A stretch of DNA of 64,000 nucleotides from Fragum whitleyi (GCA_948146395.1 OX411552.1:655001-719000), one strand, 5' to 3'. Positions 21,196 through 32,027 are shown, counted from the first letter of the stretch. The notes: a model not told the origin generated them from the sequence alone. Made by a program: numbers and translations.

Positions 21196-21533
21196 ACATT
21201 GTATTTAAACCTACGAAGCTATACAGGACAGTGGTGAGACTGGTCTCCCATTACACTCCCCCTTAAGAGTTATCATATATTGAGGTCAATAAGCCTATCT
21301 AGGCCGTAATGTGCTGTCTGAACTAACCAAGTATGTACAATGCCGACATAAATAGCTCCATGGCCAATCTCAGACGAGCCCCTATGTAACGTACGCACTA
21401 TCCTCAGCCGAAGCATAGCCGAAAAATACCCGACGTGAGCCGACGTCGAACCCACGCGGACAAGTAATATTCAAATTTTTGGTTTACAAGTCCAAAGCGC
21501 TAACCACTGACCCGAAGAAGATCTTCCTTGGCT
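21196..21533 (-). mobile_element. tRNA-derived SINE (family C), copy 3, with uninterrupted tail
   Basis: Complete unit of about 338 bp on the minus strand: GGAAGATCTTCTTCGGGTCA, box A-like GTCAGTGGTTAGCGCTTTGG, box B GGGTTCGACGTC, CTATGCTTCGGCTGAGGATA, and a tail with GGCCTAGATAGGCTTATTGA, TATGATAACTC, TTAA, GGGGGAGTGTAATGGGAGAC. The single TTAA at 21263-21266 is the empty counterpart of the family A insertion at 11350-11514. A 60-codon minus frame lies within. Confidence 0.75.
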
Positions 21534-21665
21534 CAGGGGTTAGCGCATTGGACTTGTAAACCAATTACTTGGAGACTGTTGTCCTCGTGGGTTTGACAGC
21601 GGCTCAAGTCGGGTATTTTCCAGCTATGCTTCGGTTGAGGACAGCGTGTACGTAACCCAATGAAA
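21528..21665 (+). mobile_element. tRNA-derived SINE (family C), copy 4, head-to-head
   Basis: Plus strand, beginning TTGGCTCAGGGGTTAGCGCA, TTGGACTTGTAAACCAAT, box B-like GGGTTTGACAGC, and CTATGCTTCGGTTGAGGACA. It meets copy 3 head-to-head so that 21480-21563 is an inverted repeat of the two tRNA-like heads. Confidence 0.7.
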
Positions 21666-21761
21666 CTGAGTGCCGACAGCAATCGGGAGCCCTCGGCGAT
21701 TACACGGAAAAGATCTCGGGAATAATAATTCAGAACACCACTCGTATATCCCGTAAACTGT

Positions 21762-22201
21762 TACAGATGGTTACATCGTGAAATTGACATTCATCTCAAT
21801 CAAAACCTTTCTATCGCTCACTCAGCCCTCAGTTCATTCATTCTAAACACTAACTCAAACCATTCTAAAACGCTAAAAAATGACTAAAAAGATCAAATCA
21901 ACAGCTACATTAATCATGAATGTAAATAGAAAAAAATCCAGGTTTTCACTAACATAATTGAAATTGTAAACGTCTGATTGATTCTTGAAGAAATATGAAG
22001 CTTTTTATAGAACTTTAAAGCGTATTTCATTAAAGGGAGGTAATGAATATCTTTTATTTTGTTCATCCTGAACAAAATAAGCGATATTCGATTTCTCCCC
22101 TTTAATGAAACTCGAAACTCGCTCCACACACTAATTCAATTCCATTCAAAAATCTTTTAAAGATCATTCATCTTGTTAATTTCGCGATGTTAATAAATGT
22201 A
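21762..22201 (+). mobile_element. Family B MITE, copy 6
   Basis: TACAGATGGTTACATCGTGA at left and CGCGATGTTAATAAATGTA at right. Central hairpin TTTTGTTCATCCTGAACAAAA, with TTAAAGGGAGGTAATGAATA and CTCCCCTTTAATGAAACTC on either side. It holds a 71-codon minus frame without meaning. Confidence 0.85.
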
Positions 22202-22209
22202 CATGACGT

Positions 22210-22500
22210 CAAAAGCATGAACGGTCCCGCTAAAGATAATGGCGAGTTAGACAAAATCACGTAAAGATTTAAACTGAGCATATAAACTTTGATGACAAAA
22301 CGCAGAAAAAACACTGTCACAAAATTATATTATGCTCAAAAGATCTCTATAGACGATCGGAGAGCATTAAAGAAATTTGTTTTTCTTCAATCAATATGAT
22401 CAAAGTTCCACAAGAAGCCGATTTACCTAAAAATGACCAAAAATTACTACCCTTACGTTCGGGAAGGTCAGAACGATGTTCCAAATGCTAGAGAAATAAA
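22210..22500 (+). repeat. Family P repeat, copy 3
   Basis: TAGACGATCGGAGAGCATTA, AGCCGATTTACCTAAAAATG, AAATTACTACCCTTACGTTC and GATGTTCCAAATGC match the other P copies at 8650 and 16735. The right end is decayed. Confidence 0.58.
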
Positions 22501-22511
22501 GAATTACACGT

Positions 22512-22634
22512 TAGTGTCTTAAAATATCAATGTTATCTGGTCGAGGTTGTGAGAATTTATCATGACGAGGCTGGGCCGAGTCTTGATGATTTCTCGCATC
22601 CCAGAAAAGATAACATTGATATTTTAAAACGCTA
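22512..22634. mobile_element. Snapback element, single copy
   Basis: Arms TTAAAATATCAATGTTATCT and its inverse AGATAACATTGATATTTTAA, with the whole 123 bp forming an imperfect hairpin (GAGAATTTATCATGA against TCTTGATGATTTCTC). MITE-like; no second copy was found in the window. Confidence 0.75.
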
Positions 22635-22923
22635 ATAAATTATTCTATCTATTATGCAATCATTTTTCAGCGCTTGATTATAATAAAACCTTAAAAATCA
22701 AAGAAATGCAGGTGAGAGTGTATGCATTTGTTTTCTAAAAATAGACTGTCTGATATCATGTTATGTTATCAGACAGGTGATATCAAGTATGGGCTTCATT
22801 GCATGATGATAAGTACATACGAGACCCTTCTTGAAAAAAGGAAGTACGGAAAGGTATGCAATTTTGGAGTGGTTGCATCGCATTTAACCACATATCTATA
22901 AATTTACAGTTTCTTTAACATTT

Positions 22924-23181
22924 GTGACCCGTCACGCGAAAAGGGGTTATCTTGGAAGTGCGAAAAGTGTCGATCCTTGTTAGACTGCACGGATGGCGCA
23001 GACTGACTAGGGTAGAAATATTTCGCACTTTGTCCAATTAACGAATCTAAAATGATAAACATACCCTCCTGTTAAATAATTTTTGAAATAGGACCTCTGG
23101 TTGATCTTTGCTGGACCCAACTTCTTTTTCAAATATTTATTTTACACAGTTCCCAGATGACCCCTTTCGCATGACGGGTCA
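22924..23181. mobile_element. Family H MITE, copy 3 (best copy)
   Basis: 258 bp, left end GTGACCCGTCACGCGAAAAG and right end CCTTTCGCATGACGGGTCA. It has a nested inverted pair: GTGCGAAAAGTGTCGATCCT around a GCGCAGACTGAC stretch and ...ATTTCGCAC. The right half carries AAATAGGACCTCTGGTTGAT and ATTTTACACAGTTCCCAGAT. No coding capacity. Confidence 0.82.
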
Positions 23182-23964
23182 ATTTAGTCGTTTTTTCTTT
23201 CAAAAGAATGGCTACTATTTTCCTAAGAATATTCTCTTTCACACGCATCATATGTATTATTGAATCTTAAAATAGATTTAGATGTTAAATTTCAAACAAC
23301 TCAAAATGCCTCTTTGATTTAAAGGAATGCAAAACCTCAGAAAAGAGAAGGAAAGGGTCCTAAAACAAAGAAAATATCTGATTGAATCGAACCAATAAAG
23401 AAAAACAAATCTTTCTTGGGTTATAACAATCCGCAAAAATACGTCCAATTTCTAATCTGGCATTAAAACTTTTTTCTTTCCTTTAAATATGAAACAATCG
23501 TCTCTGTGATTAAGACTTCGCTGAAAGCCGTTGATTTATTATGATGCCGTTTTGCAATAACTTTTATTCTTCATCTTGGAAAATGTCAATCTCCCCGCAT
23601 GCGATCACGCTTTATTAACAGATTTTATGTCAATGAGCATATTTTCCGCTAGAGGTCGCAATCTGGGAGGGCTTCCGCTCAGCTAGGGTCAGATTTTTGG
23701 GAATTATTTTGACGGATTTGTTAAATTCTCCGCGATTGATGGATCACCGGGGAAACCATATTTCTATTTTCCCCGAGAAAAGAGATGAAGAATATTGCGC
23801 CATTAAAGTTAAGCAACTTGTTTGGTTTCTTTGACATTCTTATTGCCGTCATGTCGCTCTCACAATTTCCTTGCCAAGAACATTGATAAATATATACAGA
23901 AATATTGGCGAATGAGATTTTCTCAGATAATATTTTAATGAATTAAAGCACCTTCTTGATACGC
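23182..23964. other. No feature recognised
   Basis: AT-rich sequence. The stretch 23640-23770 is somewhat less AT-rich (CTAGAGGTCGCAATCTGGGA) but has no supported open frame or splice pattern. Confidence 0.45.
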
Positions 23965-24170
23965 TACAGTTTGTAACATTGTGAAAATGATATTCATCCC
24001 GATAAAATATATTCCATCACTCAGAGCCCAATTCATTAATTCAAAACACTCACTCCAAAAACGCTCCAAAACAGTTTCATAAAGCTTCGAAATTGTTCAA
24101 CATGATCAACATTTCTTGGAAATTGGACCAAGATTTTATTGGCTGGTATGGATTTCAAATCGTCTTACCG
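23965..24170 (+). mobile_element. Family B MITE, left part, copy 7a
   Basis: Left end TACAGTTTGTAACATTGTGA, then the CACTCAGAGCCCAATTC and AACACTCACTCC run. It is followed at once by another B left end at 24224, so it is a truncated copy or a tandem partner. Confidence 0.65.
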
Positions 24171-24223
24171 TTCTGTAAAGTCACAAAAACAGACAAGTAT
24201 GTATGTATTTTTTTAATTGGAAG

Positions 24224-24820
24224 TACGGTTTCCAACATCGTGAAATTGATATTTACCTCGTTCAAAACCATTCAAAATCACTCGCTCAGAGCTCCATTCA
24301 TTCATTCCAAACACTCACTCAAACCATTCAAAAACGCCCCAAACTCACTGAAAAGGATATAATCAACAACGCCATTCAAGATAAATAAAGCTACAAAATA
24401 TGGCGATTTCACTGACATATTTGAAATTTTAAGCTTCTGATAGATTCTTAAGGAAATAGGAAGCTAGTCATAGAACTCGTATGCATATTTCATAAGAGGG
24501 AGGTTATCAACATCGTTAATTTTGTTTATCCTGAACCAAATTTGCGATAGTGGATTACCTCCCATTAAATTCACCCCAAACTCGTTCCACACACTCATTC
24601 AATTTCATTCCAAAATCATTCCAAACTCATTCGTCTTGCCAATTCCACGGAGTTCTTATTTGTAAAATATTACCCATTTCATCCGATTTGGACGGAACTA
24701 GCGATATTATTACCTCCCTAGAATTTTACTCCAAACATCATACTCTCTACTCATTCCATTTCATTCGGAAATCATTCCTAAATCATTTATCTTGTCAATT
24801 TCAAGTTGTTTTAATCTGTA
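24224..24820 (+). mobile_element. Family B MITE, copy 7b, with duplicated right part
   Basis: Left end near TACGGTTTCCAACATCGTGA; motif series as in other copies to ATTACCTCCCATTAAATTCA. A second right-hand block follows (TTATTACCTCCCTAGAATTT and CATTCCATTTCATTCGG) ending ...TTTTAATCTGTA at 24820. It therefore looks like a recombinant or two nested copies. Frames of 61-103 codons here arise from the repeat. Confidence 0.68.
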
Positions 24821-25250
24821 TCGATAACTTAGGTATTAATAACTCCGAATCATTCTATTGAAAAAAAGTAAACTTATAGATTTATAGTTATACTAAATAT
24901 TTTCGGTTTGTTTTGGATTGACATGAACTAGACGACTGATTACTATGTGTTGAAAAAATAAAAGCCATGAAAATTGTGTTACCAGTTATGAAATGTGCGC
25001 ACAAAAAAGTGTGAAAAAACGAGTAAAAAACGAGTAAAACATGTCCCTCATTTAGTGTTAGTTTACGTTACTCTATTGAGAAAGAACATACATATTTCAA
25101 GTTAAATGTAAAATTATCAAGTAGAGCAGTCTTTGTACACAGGAAGCGACGACAACAGTAATGTCAACACAGTCGACTTCGAATCTAAAGTCATACCTTC
25201 GCGAAGGATGATACAAATGCTCAAATAATCCTATTTCGAATATGTATAAT
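24821..25250. other. No feature recognised
   Basis: AT-rich spacer with no gene. Confidence 0.5.
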
Positions 25251-25320
25251 TGACCCGTTACGCGAAAAGGACACAAAATGTCCGAAAAACAAGTTTTTGA
25301 AAAAAATATTTATGATTCAA
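25251..25320. mobile_element. Family H fragment, cut by a G element
   Basis: TGACCCGTTACGCGAAAAGG followed by AAATATTTATG-like sequence, ending where the family G hairpin begins. Only the left end remains. Confidence 0.55.
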
Positions 25321-25321
25321 A

Positions 25322-25423
25322 AGCCCTGCGTTCAGGATCACCAAACGATTAAAAAGGTTTTCCAATTGCACCCCGCTTTGCACGCACATGTTTGCACCGT
25401 TTGGTGATCCTGAACGCAGGGCT
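25322..25423. mobile_element. Family G hairpin element, copy 4 (best ends)
   Basis: 102 bp with essentially perfect inverted ends AGCCCTGCGTTCAGGATCAC and the mirror ending CTGAACGCAGGGCT. The short centre has CACCCCGCTTTGCACGC. It sits at the broken edge of a family H copy. Confidence 0.85.
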
Positions 25424-25679
25424 TAAGTTGACTTTCAAAACTACTATATATTAACGAATGGCGTACAATATCAATTTTAAAGATTTGCAAAAGCGTTCAG
25501 TTTCGAATCAAGTTAGCATGCGCAATCCTTGCTGTCTGATAAGGGTTAATACTTTTTAACTCTACAGATGATTCCTTTGTCATATGTTTCTCTTCAGGCA
25601 AAATCGGACCGTAAATAAAGTTTTAACAAGTTATATACTGGCCATAAACATTAATGTTTGGTACCCTCACATGTTATTC

Positions 25680-25927
25680 GGCCTGTCACGCGAAAGAGGA
25701 CCAACTTGGGAAGAATGTGATGTAAAGTGTCGACTGTAGTCAAACTGCGCGGACTGACAAGGATCGAAACTTTCAAGCTTATCTTAAATTCTAAATCTAG
25801 AATGACCCTTTTTCATGTACAAGACATTTTGAAATTAGACCTCTGTTTGATCTGTACTAGAACCATTTTTTTTCAAATATCTATTTTACGGAGTTCCGCG
25901 ATGGTCCCCTTTCAGATGAACGGTCAT
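25680..25927. mobile_element. Family H MITE, copy 4
   Basis: GGCCTGTCACGCGAAAGAGG at left and GTCCCCTTTCAGATGAACGG at right. It has AAATTAGACCTCTGTTTGAT and TTTACGGAGTTCCGCGATGG, as in 22924-23181. The 68-codon frame 25727-25933 is within it and not a gene. Confidence 0.75.
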
Positions 25928-26835
25928 ATTTAAATTTGCTTTGCGTGGTTCCTGAATAGATTCTTTTTGTATGACGCTCAAAAATGACTTTACTAAAATA
26001 TCAACTCTCTAATCGTTTACTAGAGTTGTAAAGTTTGAGGACATGGTATTTTCCATGACGAATTGTTCAGGCATTCAGATTTTGAATATTAACATAACTG
26101 TCGATCATTTTTGGAAATATTATTACAAAATTTCGTTGTACACATTAAAATTTGTACCGAAATTGAAGCCGGACAACTTTTATATTTGTCATTTGGTGCT
26201 ACATTTAATACAAAACAAGCTATAATAATAGTACTTACATATTTTTTCAACTGTATATATTTGCTTTAGGGGGTATTGATTTTGTTTGTTTTTAATTGAT
26301 GATTTTTATGACGTATCATCCTATAATAATTTAGGTGTAATTTGATAAAAATCTAAATCTTTTCACAGATTGAGTTCTAGATTCCTTAATGTTTGAATTG
26401 GTATATTCTGAGAGAGTCTGTAAACCTTGGAGGCCATACAAAACTCATTTCGACAGGTTTTTATTACACTATAGCTACGTCGTTTAGACTTAATTGCAAA
26501 TCTATAGGATAGGTAGGTGTCTATATATATGGAATTAAGTGTTAGTCTGTACTAAGAAAAGGAGGGAAAATTAGGAACCAGGCGTCGACTAATCCCGGAA
26601 AACAGCAAAGCAAGAAAGTGTGACACTCAGTTTATGAACACCATTTAGATTACAGTCGAAAGTTATCGCACCTATCCGAATGAGAGAATTAGAAGTCCTG
26701 TAAACCAATCGCAATTCGGCAATAAAACATTGAGCCCATCGATTGTGTTAATTCTTTATTCTATTGACGCCATACTTTTCTTACCAAAACCCTGTACAGT
26801 AAACACGAATTTTTGAAAATAGAGAAACAAAGGCT
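25928..26835. other. No feature recognised
   Basis: AT-rich sequence; a 60-codon frame at 26043-26225 is unrecognised. Confidence 0.5.
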
Positions 26836-27271
26836 CATTTAAGAACACCGTGAAATTGACAAGGTGTGTGATTTTGGAATGATTTTTGAAAGAAATGGAA
26901 TGAGTGTGTGGTGTGAGTGTTGAGTAATTTTCAAGGGAGGTAAAACCTAATCGCTTATTTCGTCCAATTGGGCGAAATAAGCGATAATTTTAACCCCTTG
27001 GATGAAATATACGTATTTTTATTACATCTCTTTACTGTCAAACCAGACGCTAAAAATCAACAACAGCCAAATAAAACCATGCATTTATTTTGATCTATTT
27101 GATCGAAAAACTGATCACTTTGAACTATTTCAAAGCGTTTTTGAACAATTTCGCGGAATGTTTTGGAGTAATTTGAGTGAGGGTATGGAATGAATAATTG
27201 GAGGGCGGAGCAAGTGATTTTGAATGGTATTGAGCGAGATGAGTATCAATTTCACGATGAATTTAACTGTA
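26836..27271 (-). mobile_element. Family B MITE, copy 8
   Basis: ACACCGTGAAATTGACAAGG at left and CACGATGAATTTAACTGTA at right. The central hairpin ATTTCGTCCAATTGGGCGAAAT is flanked by AAGGGAGGTAAAACC. It carries AATGAATAATTGGAGGGCGG, the reverse of the left-block motif. The 86-, 65- and 63-codon frames here are artefacts. Confidence 0.82.
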
Positions 27272-27750
27272 CTTATAAATACATATTGAACTTGTTCATT
27301 TATAAAATACATGTATATCTGACAAACGAAAGCATCATACGTTTGAAAACGAAATGGAATACCATAGACGAATACGTTGATGTCTGACAAACGTGGTTAA
27401 AGTTACTTTTTTAATTTCAGTAAAAAAAATCTAAAAAGAAAGTTTCTTTTCTTTTTTTTCAATTTTACTGGGGTACCTATTAAAAAACCTGTATGAAACT
27501 TTTTGACTACACCAAGCTTCATTAGTTAACATAGATATACAGTGTGACAGTAAAGACCGAATGAGTTTGTTTTGAAGGATAAAGGGTTAAGAGATATTTA
27601 TTTATAGAGTTTATTGACCTTCAAGTCTGTAAGTAACAATTACAAAGAATTTCTTCTGTGTTTTATATCATGAAATATTCTCCTCCTCTTTCTTAAAAGC
27701 GATTGTATTTCAAAATTAGCCCGATCTTTTTTTTCGAAACTTGTGATTTA

Positions 27751-27915
27751 TACAGTTATGAACAGCCTTAAATTGACCGGGTGGATGATAAAGACATGAG
27801 TGAGGTGAGCGAGTTTTGGGTGAAATTCAAGGGAGGTAGTGCAATATCGCTAATTTCGTTCTACATCAGAAACACGCTTCCCCTTTTCATTTCACTCAAA
27901 GAATTACTGGAAATT
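27751..27915 (-). mobile_element. Family B MITE, fragment, copy 9
   Basis: TACAGTTATGAACAGCCTTA, AAATTGACC, then AATTCAAGGGAGGTAGTGCA and ATATCGCTAATTTCGTTC. It is cut off after the first arm of the central hairpin. Confidence 0.6.
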
Positions 27916-27956
27916 TGCACAAATACATGAGTGTATTCAGAACCTTTGAGTATTTT

Positions 27957-28077
27957 TAGTAGTGGACACGTAATAGTTCCGCAACATATCGGAAGGCGGG
28001 AACTTTAACAGGGTTAACATTGTGAAAGATCATGTGTTTCGAAATGTTTAGGAACTATTTTGGATCCACTACCTTAA
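27957..28077. mobile_element. Family A MITE, copy 6 (central hairpin deleted)
   Basis: TAGTAGTGGACACGTAATAG at left and TGGATCCACTACCTTAA at right. The AGGTTTCCTAATGA hairpin is missing, leaving AACTTTAACAGGGTTAACAT directly joined to TGTGAAAG. The left TTAA is mutated. Confidence 0.75.
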
Positions 28078-29544
28078 CCATAACCAGACTCCTACGATAT
28101 AGTGAAGCTGTCAATGAATATATAAAATAAGACTGTAAAATCATAATGAGAATGACGTTTACTGCCTCTCACCTTTTTCCTAAGATTCTTTTTTTTTATT
28201 TCAAGATCCTTTTATAGCAAACATATCTCCGGAGAATTTGTTCAAAAAGTTCTAGAGGATTTTTTGTCGTTGATTTTAGTCCACAGACAAACCAGGCGTA
28301 AGTTGAGACCAGAAAATTTCTCAGAGGTAGTTTGTTTTGGTAAATAAAAGTAACCAATCTGAGCTACCCTCAAAAACTGTTTTCACAAAATTCTCAAAAA
28401 AGACTGCACTTTATGGTACTCCGGAGCAAATCTTCGGCCCGAAAAGTGATTTTTTACAATTGAAACGGTTTCATTCCAATAAGAAATTTCTGTACGTTTG
28501 AGTGATGCTGTTGAAATCTGTTTATTATTTTTTCTTTTAATAAAACGCCGAAATTTCGTTTCACATGACTATTTCAAAGAGATGTCAATGGTGTTGGGCC
28601 AAATCTCGATTTGTCAGAAACACTCCATTTTTAGCTATGAATCGTCGCATCACTCGCTGTTGTTTGTCTTGCCAAATATAGTGTCGACGAACTATCGTTA
28701 ACGGGCTAACGAATCTAAAATTTCTCCAAGACATATTCTCGTTTTCATTTGAAAGTTGCGTCATGTTCACAATAATGTCTAGTTCGAATTTTTAAGTTAC
28801 TTTTCCTGTTTTCCAACTTAACTGAAGTAATCCTGTGCTAAATGTTTGCGAGATAAAAAAAAGCAACATCGTTTATGTTGTACAAGGATCGTTAATATTT
28901 TTGAAATGATACTTTTTACAGATCGTATGAACAAATAATCAAAGGGACAAAAAATCTGTCGACGAATTTATTTGCGCGCGTGCGCCTTTAAAAGAAGAGA
29001 TAAATAGGAAATTCAAATTTGTCAAAATATCATTTTTACTCAGTATAAACTTTCCAGCATACTCTTTCATCTTTATTTCTTGACTTCTATACAACGTAAA
29101 TGTTTGGAAGAAACGGGCATTGGTCTTTTACATGGCAAAATATTTCCTATTTGCCATGAAACTTGTAAGAACCACTGTCTTAAATAAAATAAAAGGAATA
29201 AAGGAAAACTAATTTCCCCAGATATAGGAGTCGCCTCGATCCGGTCATAATTTTGACTTCATCATTTATTTTACTATGGTGATCATCCTAGATCTAATTT
29301 CTTCTGACAAAAGATTGATAAGAGCGTATCGGAATGATCAATAGACCAGTCAGAGTGGAGGCCAGACCCTGTCTATATTCACCATAATACCATATTAGGC
29401 ATGAATACCGACTATACGAATCTACGACTGGTTTATGGTGAATTAGACATACTTGGGGATTTGAGTCTTGTCTAATTTTGTCCTGTCTTTGTCTGATAAA
29501 CTTGAGGCTTCATGATTCTATCTGTATCTATCATGTGGATATAT
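28078..29544. other. No gene recognised
   Basis: AT-rich sequence. The two opposed frames at 28498-28770 (67 and 61 codons) are not recognised. GCGCGCGTGCGCC near 28975 is a short CpG-rich spot with no gene context. Confidence 0.5.
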
Positions 29545-30029
29545 TGAGCCTGTGCGTGACATTTCCAACATTTATCAAATGTGCGCAAAGCAAAGATTCT
29601 GCCTAGTCTGTGCAGTCGCACAGTCTGGCCAGAATCTTCACTATGCGATTTGTAGATAGATAAAGTCTTAAAGTATATGTAGACAGTTCGGCAATCTTTA
29701 ATTCTTGTCATGCTGAACCCGGAATATTCCTGCTTAAGCAGGAGCAATAGACAAACATCAGCCTGCACATATGTGCAGTCTGATGTTAGTCTACACCACC
29801 TGTTTCTCACTTTCAAAACCAGAATTGTCAATAGATTTAGTTTCTCAAATAAAAATTGACATACAGTGGGTACTTTCAGTGCTTTTTGCCCTTTGATTGT
29901 GATGAAAATTTTTAGCCAAAATTTATTTAGCATGACAAGGGTTAAGTTATGGTATATTTCTGTCTAGGCTGCTAAATGTTTGCACCTCACGAACATGTCA
30001 AATAGATGGAAATGTTACGCACTGGCCCA
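29545..30029. mobile_element. Family I element, copy 2 (longer), with nested hairpin
   Basis: Left end TGAGCCTGTGCGTGACATTT; right end GGAAATGTTACGCACTGGCC. It shares TAGATAGATAAAGTCTTAAA with 10285-10455 but is about 315 bp longer. It contains a clean palindrome at 29748-29793 (arms TAGACAAACATCAG, CTGCACAT and mirrors). The 153-codon minus frame at 29472-29933 crosses the element's left border and both hairpins, and looks accidental. Confidence 0.7.
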
Positions 30030-30292
30030 TATTTAGAAAGCTGCATGCCGTTTAAATATAAAATTGAACCACATATAGCAATAAAATTTAAGCACTTTGA
30101 GTTAATTTTGGAATTGTAGAACTAATAAGATACTATTCTGAACAAAATCACTCGCTACAATTTCATAATTCAAAAAAATCAAATGGAGAAAAAGAATAGT
30201 CGCTCGATTTTCGTTGTAGTTGTGTTTTATATACACACGTTTTATTTGTTTTCAAAACGAAATGTATTTAAGACTTTTGGGACTATTCAAGT

Positions 30293-30490
30293 CTACCCGG
30301 GTTCGATCCCGACTGCGGCACACATCCAACATTTGTATTCCATCGGTGGGTGGGTGGATTATAGTGAGCCCTTGTGGAATTGGCGGCTAGAGGCTAAGAA
30401 ACGATGGTGTGTTTGCTCTTTTGAGAGAAAAACCATAGATCTATGTTCAACGGCTTCAGCCGTCGCGATATGACTTAAATGTGGCGGTAA
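30293..30490 (+). mobile_element. tRNA-derived SINE, 5'-truncated
   Basis: Begins around a box B-like GGGTTCGATCCCGACTGCGG, continues GGTGGGTGGGTGGATTATAG, and ends with TTCAGCCGTCGCGATATGAC and TTAAATGTGGCGGTAAAC. The ATATGACTTAAATGT..GCGGTAAA tail resembles tails of mollusc SINEs as I remember them. The 96-codon frame over it is not a gene. Confidence 0.6.
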
Positions 30491-30754
30491 ACTCTTTCAG
30501 ACAATCAAGTGCATTAACAATTCGGGCTCGGGCTTTTACACCGAACTAGAAAAATTGAATAACCAAGTTACATTGTACATAAAATCCCTTCTTTGGGCTT
30601 AACATGGGTCTTAGACCCCAAATTTGATATCTAAAACCCTTGCTTAAATCTAAAAAAAAGACTTTGATGCGATTTTCTTTGGGGACTCTTTGATCTTAAT
30701 GGGGTCTTAAATATAGTATTTGACCCAAACATCTTATGCTTGACTTTACGAAAA

Positions 30755-30975
30755 GTGACCTGTCACGCGAAAAAAAGGACCATCTGAGAACTTCGTAAAA
30801 TATATATTTTAATGAGAGATTGGTTCCAGTACATGTCAACCAGGAGTTGCATAAGAAAAATCTTAAACATTGTGGTAGTATGATGATTCTATATGTAGAA
30901 AAATCAGCCTTAGAGAAATGTGTCAAGGCAGTCAGCGCTGTATGACTAGGATCGGCATTTTACGCTCTAAATACA
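30755..30975. mobile_element. Family H MITE, copy 5 (right end lost)
   Basis: GTGACCTGTCACGCGAAAAA, GGACCATCTGAGAACTTCGT, then GGCAGTCAGCGCTGTATGAC and TAGGATCGGCATTTTACGCT. The mirror of the outer end is not found to the right. Confidence 0.68.
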
Positions 30976-31190
30976 AAACGAGATGTTACCATATACAGGG
31001 TTATAGTCTAACATCAACAAAATATGGTCCATAGGACTTAAATATTGAAATTTAAGGGGTTCTTTCATAAATTTTTGGAATCCCTGCTTTAGGTATAACC
31101 TATTTCTTTCGGGCTATCATCTCGTATTGTGTAGATTTAGATCCATTGCCCGGTTAAATGTAAAGAACTGATAGAAGTATACTAACATAT

Positions 31191-31262
31191 GGGGGCTGAA
31201 CTTCAGGAAAGATTTGAAGACTGTTTAAAGCAGTTTTCAAATCTTTTCTGAAGTTGATCCCC
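31191..31262. repeat. Near-perfect 72-bp palindrome
   Basis: Arms CTGAACTTCAGGAAAGATTT and its mirror AAATCTTTTCTGAAGTTGAT, bounded by GGGG and CCCC, with loop TTTAAAG and two single-base differences. No other copy is seen. Confidence 0.85.
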
Positions 31263-32027
31263 AGATAGTCTATGGGACTCGCATCACATAGTTTTGAGGG
31301 TCCTGGCTTCTTATTTTTGCGTAAAACCTGCGTCCTTTAAAAAACTGCATATAGATTTAGTACTAATGATTCGATTGACGAGGATTTGAAATAAATCAAA
31401 ATTGACACATCATATAAGAAAAGCAGGTTCTTTTTCTTCCGACATTAGTAATTCAAACAGAGATATAGCCGGAAATTCATTCTATTCTAACCTATTATCC
31501 TCTCCATTGTACAAAGTGTCAAACTTCAATTATTTATACTTCGATAAATAACTTTAATTCTAATTTAAAAATTGACTTAAAATACACGAATCCGATAGAG
31601 ACTTCATCAAAAAACTGATCCAATAAATTTTCGTTAAATACTGGCAAATGACTGGGTTCAGAGCGTGAAAAGTAAACCGTTCTGAATTAACAACGTATGC
31701 TGCTAGAGTTTACGAGATTTCAGTCGCTTTAACTCTCTGTCAGTTTCAAAAACTAACAATTAGTTTGGAAATTCATTGCCTTAAAAATTATTTCGTTTCT
31801 TAAAATGCCGGTAAACTTTGTAACAACATCACCGCAATGGGGTCGTTAAAGGTCGTGTTGAGCATGCGCATTTCAATGAAGTCTATGATTACAGTTTTTG
31901 ATTGGTCAGACATTGAAAACCGCAGCCGACATTTTTACCGTTGTACATTTGTGAAGATTTAACCTTGAAACTCGTATAAACTAACAATCAAGTTGTGAAA
32001 GAAATTTACTTACGAGGATACAACATT
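31263..32027. other. No gene recognised
   Basis: AT-rich sequence. The segment 31820-31930 has GAGCATGCGCATTTCAATGA and a TTGATTGGTCAGA (inverted CCAAT-like) motif, but no adjacent gene. Confidence 0.45.

Noticed and set aside
24093..24861. Frames of 61-103 codons
   Set aside because: They follow the CATTCATTCC-type repeats of family B and recur in other copies only as repeat frames.
29472..29933. 153-codon open frame on the minus strand
   Set aside because: It runs across the border of a family I element and two palindromes, part of it matches the noncoding copy at 10285-10455, and no domain is recognised.
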